Shown piece by piece: positions 11,237-22,544 of a stretch of DNA of 64,000 nt. Location of the stretch: contig CM043961.1 in assembly GCA_014529385.2 (NCBI GenBank), positions 9,922,978-9,986,977 of the forward strand, written 5' to 3'. Made by a program: the position numbers and the translations under genes. How positions within the stretch are numbered: the stretch's first letter is position 1; every line of letters begins with the position of its first letter. The notes beneath the pieces are model-generated. The model did not search any database and was not told where the DNA came from. It saw nothing but the letters and a program-made list of their open reading frames with translations. The DNA is from Adiantum capillus-veneris (Eukaryota; Streptophyta; Polypodiopsida; Polypodiales; Pteridaceae).

Positions 11237-11770
11237 ATGGTGAAAACCCTAACGGGCACCATCGCTTTCTTCAAAAGCCTTCCTCAGCTCTCATGTGCCA
11301 TGTTATATAAAATTTGCAGAATGCTGCTCACGTGTATTCAAGCTTTTCACGAGCCAGAGCAAGTAGGAGTGCCATGGATATCTTTCCTTGAAGGCAATAA
11401 GAGCCTCTATTATGACTTAAGCGGCCAGCCTTCCGAAGAAGTCCTTTACGGCTTCTACATCCGATGCATGTTTTTGCCCTCTAACAATATGTTGGCGTTT
11501 GAGGAAGCATTCTATACAGGTTTCTTCACTTGGCGAATGAAGATATTTGGGCCAGTGATTAATAACCTTACATCCAGATTTGTTGGCTATTCAGCCATTG
11601 AGCTTAAAAACAGAGTCACCATGCAATCCTTGTAGGTTCCTGACAAAGAGAGAAGAATCAGATATGAGAAAGCATTACATGCGCTTAAAGACCGCCTCGC
11701 TAGCCATCAACCCAAAGACTACTTCAGTCCATGAAGCTGTGTCAAGGGACGACATAGTTGAGGAGGGGGG
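11237..11770 (+). pseudogene. unidentified C-terminal ORF before the polypurine tract
   Basis: The 132-codon frame at 11237-11635 begins MVKTLTGTIAFFKSLPQL and contains YDLSGQPSEEVLYGFYIRC and EEAFYTGFFTWRMKIFG. It stops at TAG 11633-11635. The same frame can be read past the stop as VPDKERRIRYEKALHALKDR up to the polypurine tract. Preserved composition over 170 residues suggests a once-real domain, partly helical. Nothing in it matches a polymerase or integrase. It could be a gag subdomain or an accessory protein. Confidence 0.35.
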
Positions 11771-11773
11771 GAA

Positions 11774-12650
11774 TGTTAGCAGTAAGCTAACTTGGATAAC
11801 ATTTTTCGGAGCTTTCATTGTAAAAACACTTATTATTTTGATGAATCGGGAATAATGTAACTCCTACTTTCCAGATAAACAATATAATTGATGAGTCGGG
11901 GTTACAAGCTTCCAGATTGTATCAACCTGTCTTTAGTTAGAGCTCCCAGATTATTAGTTTTGACCACAAAAACCAATTTTTGTAATTATTTTGTAAGTTT
12001 TTGGATAATAGAAACACAACGTGAGCTAACGACACTCACTTCTCTCCTTCTTGCGCTTCCTACTTCCTTCCCGATTGTCACATTGCAGTGCCGTCTGTTG
12101 CGTTGCAACCGCAGGAAAGAGCTCTACGCATGAGGTAAGCATTTCATGGTAATCCGTAGCTTTTGGTGTCATCGACCCGCGGCCTAATTTATCATAAGTA
12201 GGAAATTAAGCTTCAAAATCATAAAATAAGTATAGGTGGGGTATTGGGATATCATTGCTAAGCATTTAGATGCATTTTGGGTCAAAAACGACTAGGTGAG
12301 AAACTCACTGCTGTTAATCATCGTGATTTTTGCACTTGACCTAAAGTGAGATTTGAGACCATAAGCTTGTGTGCTTAGGTCTTATAACATGTCCTAGAAG
12401 TTTTGTAACGTTTGGATGTCGTTTGCTGCTGTAATGATTGTGATTTATTTGTCGATGAGCGATTAGCTGTTGGTAATCTCTGTCATTTGAGTGTAGCTTG
12501 AGTTAGATGCGAGTTGTTTGTTGTTTTCCAAGAGATTGACAACCTTTTGTAGCCTCTATGCATTAGTCGAGTCAGCTTCGTCCCATGGATTGACAATTAT
12601 ATTCGTAGTTCTCGCTATGTTTGCAATAAGATAGGAGTGAGGTTAGACAC
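11774..12650 (+). repeat. candidate 3' LTR
   Basis: The sequence starts with TGTTAGCAGTAAGCTAAC, which is itself an inverted repeat, immediately after a 14-base purine tract. It contains a pyrimidine-rich section (12040-12075) and two weak copies of the AATCGTGATT motif. The end of the LTR is not defined, and there is no second copy in the window for comparison. Confidence 0.4.
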
Positions 12651-13075
12651 CCGTCCCACAATAATAACAACCAATAACAAAAGATCTAAACATTTTATGG
12701 ATAATAATAACAACCAGTAACGAAAGACCTTAAAACATATATAATTCCTCCTTGCAATGCGACACAGTGGTCAGCAACAAGCCAAAGACGAAAAAACGTA
12801 TAATAACAACCTCCTTGCAGTGCGATGTGGAAGTCAGCAGCTGTCAGGGATGAAGGATTACTACTACCTAACCTCTCTCTACAGTGCGACATGGTGGTCA
12901 ACAACAACTAGAGACGAGAAATTTATTAAACCCAATCAACCTGTAGTGCAACACGATGGTCAAAGCATTCAGGATCGAAGGATGTAAATATCTATCCCTC
13001 CCTACAATGCGACACGGAGGTCAACAACAACCAAAGACAAAGAATCCATTAAATCCAATCTTCGTGCAATCAATA
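12650..13075. repeat. minisatellite, about six units of roughly 62 bp
   Basis: Each degenerate unit contains TGCARTGCGACAC followed by GGTCARCAACAA and an AAAGACGA-like stretch. Units lie near 12690, 12757, 12820, 12885, 12945 and 13020. Two or three more units occur in reverse orientation at 21336-21470. Divergence between units is high, so the array is old. Confidence 0.7.
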
Positions 13076-13330
13076 GTTAAGCAAGATTGAGAAAAATGCA
13101 AGCTTATTCTTCGGGGTCCAATGTCCGCAAAGCTGTTGGAGGTATTCTTATGTGCTCTCAGTCTAGAGCTGTGGGAAACATTGGTTGTCCCTCTGTGTGA
13201 GCAAGCTATTGGAGCTGGTAATCCTACTGATTCATACGACACCCCTCTATGCCAAAGAGCTCTTGGTCTAGAGCTGTGAGCAACGAGTAATTAGTAATGT
13301 TGTGAGAGAGTTATTAATGCTATGCCCGAA

Positions 13331-13333
<3 letters not shown>

Positions 13334-13409
<76 letters not shown>
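13334..13409. repeat. (GA)n microsatellite
   Basis: About 76 bp of uninterrupted GA. Overlapping Arg-Glu and Ser-Leu open frames are artefacts. Confidence 0.98.
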
Positions 13410-13410
<1 letters not shown>

Positions 13411-13644
13411 AAAATGCTAATTCTAGCTGTGGTGCTCCAAATGACATGCATCCATATCGAAGCTCTCCCGCAAGCGTGGATTTCATTAAGTTTTGGCATG
13501 GTTGCCCTCGTGGGAAAGGTAGCTTCGCCAGTTAACATTTGACTAAAAGTCAGCATGCGGACTGCATGCTCTTTACTCCAACTCACAACCTCACGACATG
13601 AGGTACTGGTCATACCACTAAGCTACGTGTGTGTACCTACAAGA

Positions 13645-13658
13645 GGGGGGGGGGGGGG
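13645..13658. repeat. homopolymer G14
   Basis: Fourteen consecutive G residues. A likely site of sequencing or assembly length error. Confidence 0.9.
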
Positions 13659-13927
13659 CTGTTGTATATATTTTAAAGGTTTGTGTTGCACCCCCAAAAA
13701 GTGTCGTGACCAGCCACATAAGTCACCTCAACCTACACGCAGCCAAGCAAGCCAAAATGTAATAACGGCTTGCAAGCATGCATGGCATCGTCTGCAGTAG
13801 CGCCAAGAGGCTCGGCCCTCTCAACATGAAGGGGGCAGGAGAGGAGGAACAAGCACCAGCCCAAGTCTTGCTTGTTCTTGAAGAAGGCTTCTGCCTACTC
13901 TCTCAAGGTCACCATTGTCTACAAGTT

Positions 13928-14055
<128 letters not shown>

Positions 14056-14175
14056 GGCCATTGGCCCTGCAATGCCAGAGGATCTTGTCTCTAATTGGCT
14101 CTCGATCGGCTGTTGCTCTCTCTCCTCTCTCTTCTACTCTATCATCGTCTTTAGCAACGCAAATGTGCACTTGGG

Positions 14176-15094
<919 letters not shown>

Positions 15095-15360
15095 GGACAT
15101 GAATTGGCTAGAGTCAAGATGGGAAGAAGTCAACAAGAATATATGGTGCCCACGGTGGCCACTCAATATGAAGGTCTTTCTCAGAGGTACTGTGGGGAGC
15201 CTTGCCGATTGGGGTGAAGGCTCTAACTAAGGGAATTGGACCGGATGGTCTTCTCAATGCAAAATGGCTAGCAAAGACCTCTCCCACCTTTTCAAGGAAT
15301 GCCCTACGATCAGTGGCCTTGGGATAAGTAAGATATGCAAATGGGTGAAAAGGACCTAAG
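15095..15360 (+). pseudogene. LINE C-terminal zinc-binding domain fragment, decayed
   Basis: One frame reads WLESRWEEVNKNIW, then PLNMKVFLRGTVGSLADWG, a stop, and CKMASKDLSHLFKECP. This order (a K-x-F segment followed by C....HLF.EC) resembles the zf-RVT domain found after the reverse transcriptase of plant LINEs and related elements. It has at least one stop and a missing first-pair Cys. It is unrelated in detail to the LINE at 42755-47549. Confidence 0.4.
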
Positions 15361-15591
15361 TTGCATTTATACGCCCGTATATCAAAAATTGTACGTATAT
15401 TTCGATGTTATACGCTGTATACCCTTATTATACACAATATTTCAATTGAACTATATTTCAATCAAAATATATTTCGATTGAAATACTGTTTGCCTTATAA
15501 GAAATTTGCCAAAAAAAAGGCGTTGCGACAGTTCGAACAAACTGTTGCGATTGCTAGAGAGAGAGTTTAGAGAGAGAGAGAGAGCGGAGAG

Positions 15592-15594
<3 letters not shown>

Positions 15595-15679
<85 letters not shown>
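15595..15679. repeat. (GA)n microsatellite
   Basis: About 85 bp of GA, preceded by interrupted GA from 15568 and followed by a five-base repeat. Confidence 0.98.
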
Positions 15680-15680
<1 letters not shown>

Positions 15681-15727
15681 AGAGCAGAGCAGAGCAGAGC
15701 AGAGCGGAGCCGAGCCGAGCAGAGCAG
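15676..15727. repeat. (AGAGC)n pentanucleotide repeat
   Basis: About ten units of AGAGC, with GGAGC and CGAGC variants near the end. It probably grew from the adjacent GA tract. Confidence 0.9.
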
Positions 15728-15812
15728 ATAATTTTTCTTCTAAATTTTCATGTTTTTTTTATAGTGAAAATTATTTGCTAACGCTGTTGTTGTGGAGCTT
15801 TGCTCACACCTC

Positions 15813-16004
15813 TGAAGGAGTGCGAGCGGAAGTGCGACACGAGAGAGAGTGCGAGAAGAAGAGCACGACGATATGGTGAACTCGCTCTACTGTAATGTGT
15901 AGAGGATAGTGAGTTCTTATTAGGTTTTTACAAAAGAATATGTGTACATACCTGGCAGCCCGCCCACTCACCTGGGCGACCACATTGGGCTTTATACCCC
16001 AACA
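15813..16004 (-). repeat. 3' LTR of copia element
   Basis: 192 bp matching 21139-21330 with about ten substitutions and no gaps. On the minus strand it starts TGTTGGGGTATAAAG and ends CTCCTTCA. Confidence 0.95.
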
Positions 16005-16019
16005 ACCTCCCACTTAAAG
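16005..16019 (-). other. polypurine tract of copia element
   Basis: On the minus strand TTTAAGTGGGAGGT abuts the LTR start TGTTGG. This is the expected primer site for plus-strand DNA synthesis. Confidence 0.85.
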
Positions 16020-16093
16020 TCCAATGTGGTACTTTAAGTGTGAGAGAAGCTACTATACAAGCTAATATACAAGAGATGTAGAAAAGTGATGTA

Positions 16094-17002
16094 CTACCCT
16101 ACACCTAACTGCTTGCAAAAATGCGCAAAGCTCTCTGAAGGAAGTCCTTTTGTAAGTAGATCAGCAAGATTTTCTATGGTGTGAACCTTGACAAGCTGAA
16201 GTTGCTTATCCTCGAGCATTTCCCTGATGAAATGATACTTCACATCCACATGCTTTGTCTTTGAGAGATAAACTGGATTGCGAGCCAATTGTATAGCACT
16301 TTGACTATCACAATATAACATAGGCATCTCTTCTTTGATTCCCAAATCTGTTACTAGTCGATTAAGCCAAATTGATTCTTTGCATGCCTTTGATGCTGCA
16401 ACATATTCAGCCTCTGTAGTAGATTGAGTAACACAATCTTGTAATCTAGAATGCCATGATACTGCTCCACCAGCCAATGTAAAGACATACCCTGACGTAG
16501 ACCTTCGGTTGTCTAAGTCACCTGCATAATCTGAGTCTGTAAAACCCTTTACACTTAGCTCCTGACTCCCATAGCATATACGCATACTCTTTGTAGCTTT
16601 CAGGTATCTCAATATTCCTTTCACTGCCCCCAAATGTTTCTTGCCTGGGTTTGACATGTATCGACTTACTACTCCCACTGCAAATGCAATGTCTGGGTGA
16701 GTAGCAATCATTGCATACATCAAACTACCCACTGCAGACGCATATGGAATCTTATCCATTTCAGCCTGTTCTTCCTCAAACAAAGGACAATCTTGTTTGT
16801 TAAGTTTCACATATGGTGGCAATGGAACACTCAATGCCTTTCCCTTCTCCATATTGAAACGTTGCAAAACCTTGTCAATATACTCTGTTTGAGATAACCA
16901 AATCAACTTCTTTGATCTGTCTCTCTCAATGCGCATACCAAGTATATGACTTGCCTCACCCATGTCTTTCATGTCAAACGATTTTTCCATCTTTGACTTC
17001 AA
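16094..17002 (-). pseudogene. copia polyprotein: reverse transcriptase end and RNase H
   Basis: A 302-codon frame. It carries the C-terminal reverse transcriptase segment (FDMKDMGEASHILGMRI, PYASAVGSLMYAM, HPDIAFAVGVVSRYM) and then RNase H (GFTDSDYAGD, RSTSGYVF, STTEAEYVAAS, CDSQSAIQLA, TKHVDVKYHFIRE, ending near LADLLTKGL). RNase H removes the RNA template during replication. All the usual acidic residues seem present here. It lies one frame away from the upstream part because of a single-base loss, so the full polyprotein could not be made. It ends with TAG 90 bp before the LTR. Confidence 0.93.
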
Positions 17003-17544
17003 AGCTGAATTTCTTCCAAGTGCTTGCCAGCAATCAACATGTCATCCACATACAAAATAAGGATCAGCCAACTACCATCCTTAGCCTTCTTTGTATATAG
17101 ATAGTGATCGAACTCACTACGTTTGTAGCCTTGAGAAAGAATAAACTTGTGGAATTTATGGTACCATGCCCTCGGTGATTGTTTTAAGCCATAAAGACTC
17201 TTTAACAACTGGCATACCCAATCTTCCTTGCCTTTCTCAACAAACCCTTCTGGCTGCTGCATGTAAATTTCCACATCTAAATCACCATGCAAGAACGCTG
17301 TCTTGACATCCATTTGGTGCAACACCAAATATAATATGGCAACCAATGCAAGAAAGCATCTCAATGTAGTCATCTTGACCACCGGAGAGAAGACTTCATC
17401 AAAGTCAATGCCTTGTTCTTGCTTAAAGCCCTTGGCAACAAGCCTTGCTTTGTACTTTGCGTGACTATCATGAGTGGTGATCTTATACCTGTAAATCCAT
17501 TTACAAGGTAGAGCCTTTTTGCCCTGTGGTAATTTAACTAGCTT
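16999..17544 (-). pseudogene. copia polyprotein: reverse transcriptase, N-terminal part
   Basis: After the TAG at 17545-17547 the same frame reads KLVKLPQGKKALPCKWIY, KARLVAKGFKQEQGIDF, EVFSPVVKM, QMDVKTAFLHGDL and LKSLYGLKQSPRAWY. It ends with the catalytic box LYVDDMLIAG. The frame then breaks at a one-base deletion where the sequence should join the segment starting at 17002. Copia elements normally have a Trp codon where the TAG stands (NQTW-ELV), so a TGG-to-TAG change is likely. Confidence 0.93.
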
Positions 17545-18675
17545 CTATGTCTGGTTTTTATGCAGAGCTGTCATCTCTGACTGCATGGCCAATTGCCAAT
17601 TCCCGGAGTCCTTCATTTGCACTGCTTCCTTGAAACATGAAGGCTCATTGCAAGCAGTCAACATGACATAGTTCATAGATGGAACAAACCTATCAGGAGG
17701 TCGCGTGACACGTCTAGATCTACGGACAATAGGTGGCTCAGGCTCAGCCACAACCTGTGGTTCCAGTCTATCCTGTCCTTGCTCTTCTTGAGCCCTGACA
17801 TTTTTTCTTTCACGTGCAGGTCCATCTTCTTGGAAGACAACTCTTCTAATCTCCTCAACCCTCTCTGGTTTAGAATGATATTTGGATTCATTAAAGTGAA
17901 CATCATTGCTGTGGACAACCTTTCTGGATTCGGGATCCCAAAGTCTGTACCCCATCTCACCAGAATTACCATAGCCTAGAAAGATGCACTTTCTACTCTT
18001 TGGCTCAAGTTTGTTCCTAAATTCCTTTGGAACGTGAGTATATGCCTCACAGCCAAAGACTCTGATATGTTTGTATGAGGGCATTTTGCCTGACCATACC
18101 ATCTCTGGCACTGAATCCTTCTGCAAAACCTTGCTGGGAGATCTATTTACAAGATGAATAGCTGTTGATACAGCTTCAGCCCAAAACCCATTTGGCAGTT
18201 GTGCATTAGACAACATACTTCTGACCTTCTCTTGTATGGTCCTATTCATCCTCTCAACAACACCATTTTGAGGAGGATTGTAAGGAGCAGTAAGTTCACA
18301 TTTTATACCTTTTGACTCACAAAATTCCTGAAAGGCCTTTGAAACATACTCTCCACCATTGTCAGTGCGTAAGCATTTAAGCTTCTTGCCACTCTGATTC
18401 TCCACAAGTGTCACAAACGTTTTGAAAACACTAAACGCTTCATCCTTGTGCTTGAGAAAGTAAACCCATACTTTCCTCGAGTAATCATCTATAAATGTCA
18501 TAAAGTAAGAAGCTCCCCCTTGAGATAGGTTAGGCATAGGTCCACACAAATCACTATGAACAAGTGCCAACTGTGTATCTCTTCTACTGCTTCTATGCTT
18601 ATGTGGCTGATGTGTTTGCTTACCATACAGACAATGTTCATAGAATTCAAAATCATTAAATGAAAAGCCAGGAAA
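17545..18675 (-). pseudogene. copia polyprotein: integrase
   Basis: The stretch just below the TAG at 18676-18678 carries the second half of the GAG-pre-integrase zinc site. It reads YEHCLYGKQ where most copia elements have CxxC, so one zinc ligand is Tyr. The core follows with HSDLCGPM, FIDDYSRKVWVYFLKHKDEAF, LRTDNGGEYVS and PYNPPQNGVVERMNRT, supplying D, D and E of the catalytic triad. The C-terminal region has GCEAYTHVPKEFRNKLEPKS and KCIFLGYGNSGEMGYRLWDP. It ends at the TAG at 17545-17547. Integrase would insert the DNA copy into chromosomes. Confidence 0.93.
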
Positions 18676-19191
18676 CTAACCAGAACGAGACAAGATTTCC
18701 ATTCCCTTCTTGGACATATGTCCTAACCGGCTATGCCACAAAGAAACGTTCGGCTGCTCGGTTACATTGATTACATTTTTAGAGACATTTGATACATAAA
18801 TCATGTAAAGTCCTCCAGACTTTACTCCATGTGCTACTGTCATAGAACCCTTGGATATCTTCCACATGTTCTGTCCAAAAGTGGTGACATAGCCAGCATC
18901 ATCAAGTAAACCTGTGCTGATCAAGCTCTTTGTACTTGCGGTAACATGTCTCACATTCTTCAGCGTGAAAGAAGAGCCATTCTGAAACTTCAATTGAACA
19001 TCTCCAACACCTAAGATCTCACATGTCTGCCCATTGCCTAGCCGAACATGATCTTTAGTGGTCACATAAGAGGTAAACCACTCCTTATTTGGAGAAAAAT
19101 GAAGTGATGCCCCCGAGTCTATAATCCAGTCACTCAGTGCATTTCCATCAGATGCTGTAAGAAGAGCTGAGTCCATTGTATTCTTCAAGAA
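18676..19191 (-). pseudogene. copia polyprotein: aspartic protease and pre-integrase zinc site
   Basis: WIIDSGASLHFSPNKEWF carries the protease active-site DSG about 24 residues into the frame. Then come VRLGNGQTCEILGVGDVQL and LKNVRHVTASTKSLIS. The end WHSRLGHMSKKGMEILS has the H..H half of the GAG-pre-integrase zinc site. The apparent start at 19188 is TTG, not ATG. In reality the frame is continuous with gag across the TAA at 19192-19194, so this is one polyprotein cut by a nonsense mutation. It ends in TAG at 18676-18678. Confidence 0.92.
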
Positions 19192-20088
19192 TTAGATGTC
19201 TCCTGACACTAGACTGTCATCCTCTGCAATAGTGTTTGTTACATTTATTTCTTGAATCTTCACTGAGGACTTGTTCTTCTCACCATGGTCTTCAGCTTTC
19301 TGTTTGCCTTTTTCTGCTTTCCATTCTCTGCAGTCTCTTTTCATGTGACCCTTCTTGCCACAATGGTAGCATTCTATGTCACTCTTGCCTTTAGAACTGC
19401 GGGACTTGCTACGAGACTGATTCCTCTTTCCACCTTTGTACTTTTCTTTGGTCCTTCCCCTGACAACTAAGGCTATTCCTTTGCCTTTGTCCATTGTCTT
19501 TCTATTGGTTTCTTCAGTAAGCAGACTTCCTTCTACACCTGCTATGTTCAAACCATCTGGAGGTGCAGAATTACTCAAAGCTGTGCGAAAAGTGTCCCAG
19601 CTTTCCGGCAATGTGATCAACAGGAACATAGCTCTAACAGGTTCATCAAACTTGACACCTTGAGCTGACAACTGACTATAGATTGTGTTGAATTCATTCA
19701 GATGATTGGACATAGGTGTCCCTTCTTTCATCTTCAAGTCAACAAGCTTCTTAAGCCAGTATACCTGTGAAGCTGCACTCTGCTTCTCATAAAGATCACT
19801 CAGCTTTAACCATGCTTGATAAGCCGACATCTCGTCTGCTACATTGAAGTAAACGCTTTCTGCCAAAGTCAGCATAATGGTAGAAAGTGCCAATTCATCC
19901 ATTTCGCTCCATTCATCTTCGTCCATATCTTCTGGTTTTATCCCCTTGAGCTTTATAGGTTTTATCTGCTTCTTTTGTACCAACACGTGCCAAATCTGCT
20001 TCTTCCACAATGGGAAATTGGTTCCATCTAGCTTCTTGATATTGTAAAGAGCAGTGTCCTGTGATCCCCAGCCATAGCTACGCTTCAC
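19192..20088 (-). pseudogene. copia gag with CCHC zinc knuckle
   Basis: Gag packages the element RNA. The frame starts at GTG (20088) with an in-frame TAA three codons upstream, so the original ATG has been lost or changed. It shows the UBN2/gag pattern LDGTNFPLWKKQIWHVL, DEWSEMDELALSTIMLTL, AYQAWLKLSDLYEKQSA, LNEFNTIYSQLSAQG and ITLPESWDTFRTALS. A basic Ser/Arg region follows, then the nucleic-acid-binding knuckle CYHCGKKGHMKRDC. Length (298 codons) is normal for copia gag. It ends with TAA 19192-19194, directly before the protease section in the same frame. Confidence 0.93.
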
Positions 20089-21124
20089 AGTAGTTTACTT
20101 TCCTGGGAAAAATTCGGCAGAGTTTCCCCTGTAAACTGACCTCTGAACCAATATGAACCTGTCAAATGAACCAAGAAAGCTTCAGATTCTGCAAAAATTT
20201 CGGCAGAGTCTCCTTTGTAAAATGGCTCTGGTGTACTCAAAAACAGACCAAAAACAACACTGTAAGTTGTGGGTAAACCTGTCCTGCACCTGTACTGTCT
20301 CTCACTGTCCTGTAAGCATAGACTGCGACAATGCCTCAACGGCAGTAAAGCAAAGATGCAATCCCAACTGTCTAACTCACAGTCAATACATCCTAGCTGC
20401 CTATCTAAGGGTGCTCGAGGGATCGCTCCAAGACCTGTATCACCGAAAGGATCTCAACATTCGAGAATCCCCCAGCTCAATAAAACCTCACTCGACCCTC
20501 AACAAAGGCTGCAGTAAATCTGACAGTACATAGACTTCCCACAAAGTCATACATCCACAAATTTCCCACTATATGCTGTAACTACTGCGGCGGTTGTTTG
20601 CTGCGTGACTCACAGCCAGCAAACCCTCAACAGACATACATCATCTGTGACAATACATCCCATGTGGAAGTACCTGCAATGTCAGGATGAAATCTGGAAT
20701 ATCAAGCAGCAAACACAAGCTACCTGATGAACTAGTGAATGTTGCCTACAGTCTGTGTGTAGATGCGCCCGTGTCGTATGTGACACGCCTCCAAGAACTG
20801 TGAGCCGTCCTTTGATGTGTAGACAGCCACAAATCAACACTCTGGGAGTGCCGATATCCTCAACACCTGCAGTCGTAGGCCGAAAACCCCAAATTTGCAG
20901 AGTCGGATCTGCACCCGCCAAGACCACGTAGTTGAAAATGGCCTGCGCAGAACTTTGTCGAAGCCGAACGATGGCCAAGATGACCTCAGAATGAAATTCT
21001 GAGCACACCAAGCCCTTCGACCTCTCCCACAAGATTTGGGGCCGTGTCTTTGCCTGTCAAATTTCACTCCAATCTGAGTTGGTGACTCTAGCCTCCTGCA
21101 GTGCTGCCCCGAGCCTCGATCTGA
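20089..21124 (-). other. untranslated leader of copia element
   Basis: About 1 kb between the primer-binding site and gag. No conserved coding frame is present. A short motif beginning TTCGGCAGAGT and ending TTTGTAAA or CCTGTAAA occurs twice (about 20112 and 20200). Confidence 0.6.
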
Positions 21125-21136
21125 GCTCTGATACCA
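21125..21136 (-). other. primer-binding site for initiator tRNA-Met
   Basis: On the minus strand TGGTATCAGAGC stands two bases inside the 5' LTR (21139). It is the standard complement to the 3' end of plant initiator tRNA-Met. Confidence 0.93.
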
Positions 21137-21138
21137 GT

Positions 21139-21330
21139 TGAAGGAGTGCGAGCGGAAGTGCGACGCGAGAGAGTGTGCGAGAAGAAGAGCATGACGATAT
21201 GGTGAGCTCGCTGTACTGTAATGTGTAGAGCATAGTGAGTTCTTATTAGGTTTTTACAAAAGAATATGTGTACATACCTGGTGGCCCGCCCACTCACTTG
21301 GGCGACCACATTTGGCTTTATACCCCAACA
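21139..21330 (-). repeat. 5' LTR of copia element
   Basis: 192 bp paired with 15813-16004. Flanked on its outer side by the ACCTC target duplication. Confidence 0.95.
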
Positions 21331-21335
21331 ACCTC

Positions 21336-21470
21336 AGTGTTAGTTTGCAAATTTAGACACCCGTCCTTGACTGTGTTGATCCTTGTGACACACTACAAGG
21401 GGGATTAGACTTTAGACGCTTTGTCCTTGACTACTGCTGACCTCCGTGTCGCATTGCAAACAATAGCTTA
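21336..21470. repeat. minisatellite fragment, inverted relative to 12650-13075
   Basis: Reverse-complement units contain TGCAATGCGACACGGAGGTC followed by a CAAGGAC stretch. The phrase TTAGACACCCGTCC links it to 12643. It begins just outside the copia element, so it is older than that insertion. Confidence 0.6.
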
Positions 21471-21570
21471 GGTTGAGAAAAGCATGCTATATATTCCCAA
21501 GCATGGTCGCCTTGGTTTCTCTATGCACTTCCCAAGCTTTAGTCATGAATGAACGTTTTTTTTTTGGGGG

Positions 21571-21572
<2 letters not shown>

Positions 21573-21649
<77 letters not shown>
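21573..21649. repeat. T10-G8-(GA)n compound repeat
   Basis: A T-run and G-run (21556-21573) precede 77 bp of GA. Confidence 0.95.
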
Positions 21650-21651
<2 letters not shown>

Positions 21652-21839
21652 GTGCCTATGAAGCCAAGGCTTTTCAATGACTAAAGCAGTAGATCAGGTA
21701 GCATTGAGTTGCATCAATTTCCTCCCACCTCTTTTGCCCCTTCCCTTGCTAGCACTCTCATGTGCATTGAACTGAGATCAAAGAGAGGGAAAATCACTTT
21801 TCTAATAGCAGCCTGACTAGAGGGAAAATCAGCCCCCAT

Positions 21840-22078
21840 TCATATCAGAGTTAAGGTACTCCATTGCCATGTCTTTGCATCAGCTGGATGTCCACAGTGA
21901 TGGTTCTCATGCTTGCCTTCCTCCTCTCCCCTCCATTCACAAACCCCCCATCTTGCACAACCACCTTGTCCCAATTCGTGGTATCCATGGCAAATCCTCC
22001 TTCGAAGCAGATTTGCAGCAGTTGCATGAGAACTTCCTTTAGCTCAAGAGCTTCGATAGCCTGGAATCCGAACATCAT
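21840..22078 (-). pseudogene. unidentified exon-like fragment
   Basis: The minus frame from 22078 reads MMFGFQAIEALELKEVLMQ, LLQICFEGGFAMDTTNWDKV and VVQDGGFVNGGERRKASM, and ends with VDIQLMQRHGNGVP and a stop at 21851. The composition is balanced and protein-like, unlike the surrounding repeats. ATTCCAG at about 22065 could be a splice acceptor for an exon beginning at AIEALELKE. I do not recognise the family. It may be an exon of a host gene carried here by a transposon or left by a gene that decayed; no partner exon is visible. Confidence 0.3.
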
Positions 22079-22301
22079 TACCCTTCAACTAAGTGGACTT
22101 GGCTTTTTTTTCCTAGTGCAAACACCTGAGCCTCTTTGAGCTTCCAGCTTCCATGGTGTTTGACAGTTTGAGAGCTCTAGACCCTTTACATTCCCAATAT
22201 GACCGCCTGCGGCCCCTTTTTGTTTTCTTGCCCACGAGTTAGGGAGACGGGATCTCAAAAGACACCAGCTTGCAGTGAGGAATTGAAGCATCAGCTAGCA
22301 A

Positions 22302-22308
<7 letters not shown>

Positions 22309-22391
<83 letters not shown>
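22309..22391. repeat. (GA)n microsatellite
   Basis: About 83 bp of GA following CACACA. Confidence 0.97.
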
Positions 22392-22394
<3 letters not shown>

Positions 22395-22544
22395 GGAGAG
22401 ACAGGTCGTGCTACCAAGCACCTGTGCATGGCTCACACATGATGGAGGATAAACAAGCAGTGTGTATCTGTGAGTATGTGCATGCGCATTGTACCTCTTG
22501 GCTTCTATCATACTTGGCTTGCGCGCCACAAGGAACTTTAAATC

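Larger units (their letters stand above)
8285..11773 (+). mobile_element. non-autonomous LTR retrotransposon body (gag/coiled-coil, no polymerase)
   Basis: About 3.5 kb of broken open frames on one strand, all rich in Lys, Glu and Gln. They end at a polypurine tract (11760-11773, GAGGAGGGGGGGAA) followed by TGTTAGC at 11774, the expected start of an LTR. No protease, reverse transcriptase, RNase H or integrase motif is present anywhere in it. That pattern fits a gag-only or large retrotransposon derivative that depends on enzymes from another element. The 5' LTR and primer-binding site were not found, so the left border is arbitrary. Confidence 0.5.
15813..21330 (-). mobile_element. full-length Ty1/copia LTR retrotransposon, inactive
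   Basis: A complete 5,518-bp insertion. It has two 192-bp LTRs (TGTTGGGG...CTCCTTCA on the minus strand) differing at about ten positions, a tRNA-Met primer-binding site, a polypurine tract, and a perfect 5-bp target duplication ACCTC (15808-15812 and 21331-21335). The internal order gag, protease, integrase, reverse transcriptase, RNase H is the copia order. The single polyprotein frame is interrupted by stops at 19192-19194, 18676-18678 and 17545-17547 and by a one-base loss near 17005-17015, so it cannot move on its own. About 5% LTR divergence implies it has been in place for some time. Confidence 0.95.
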
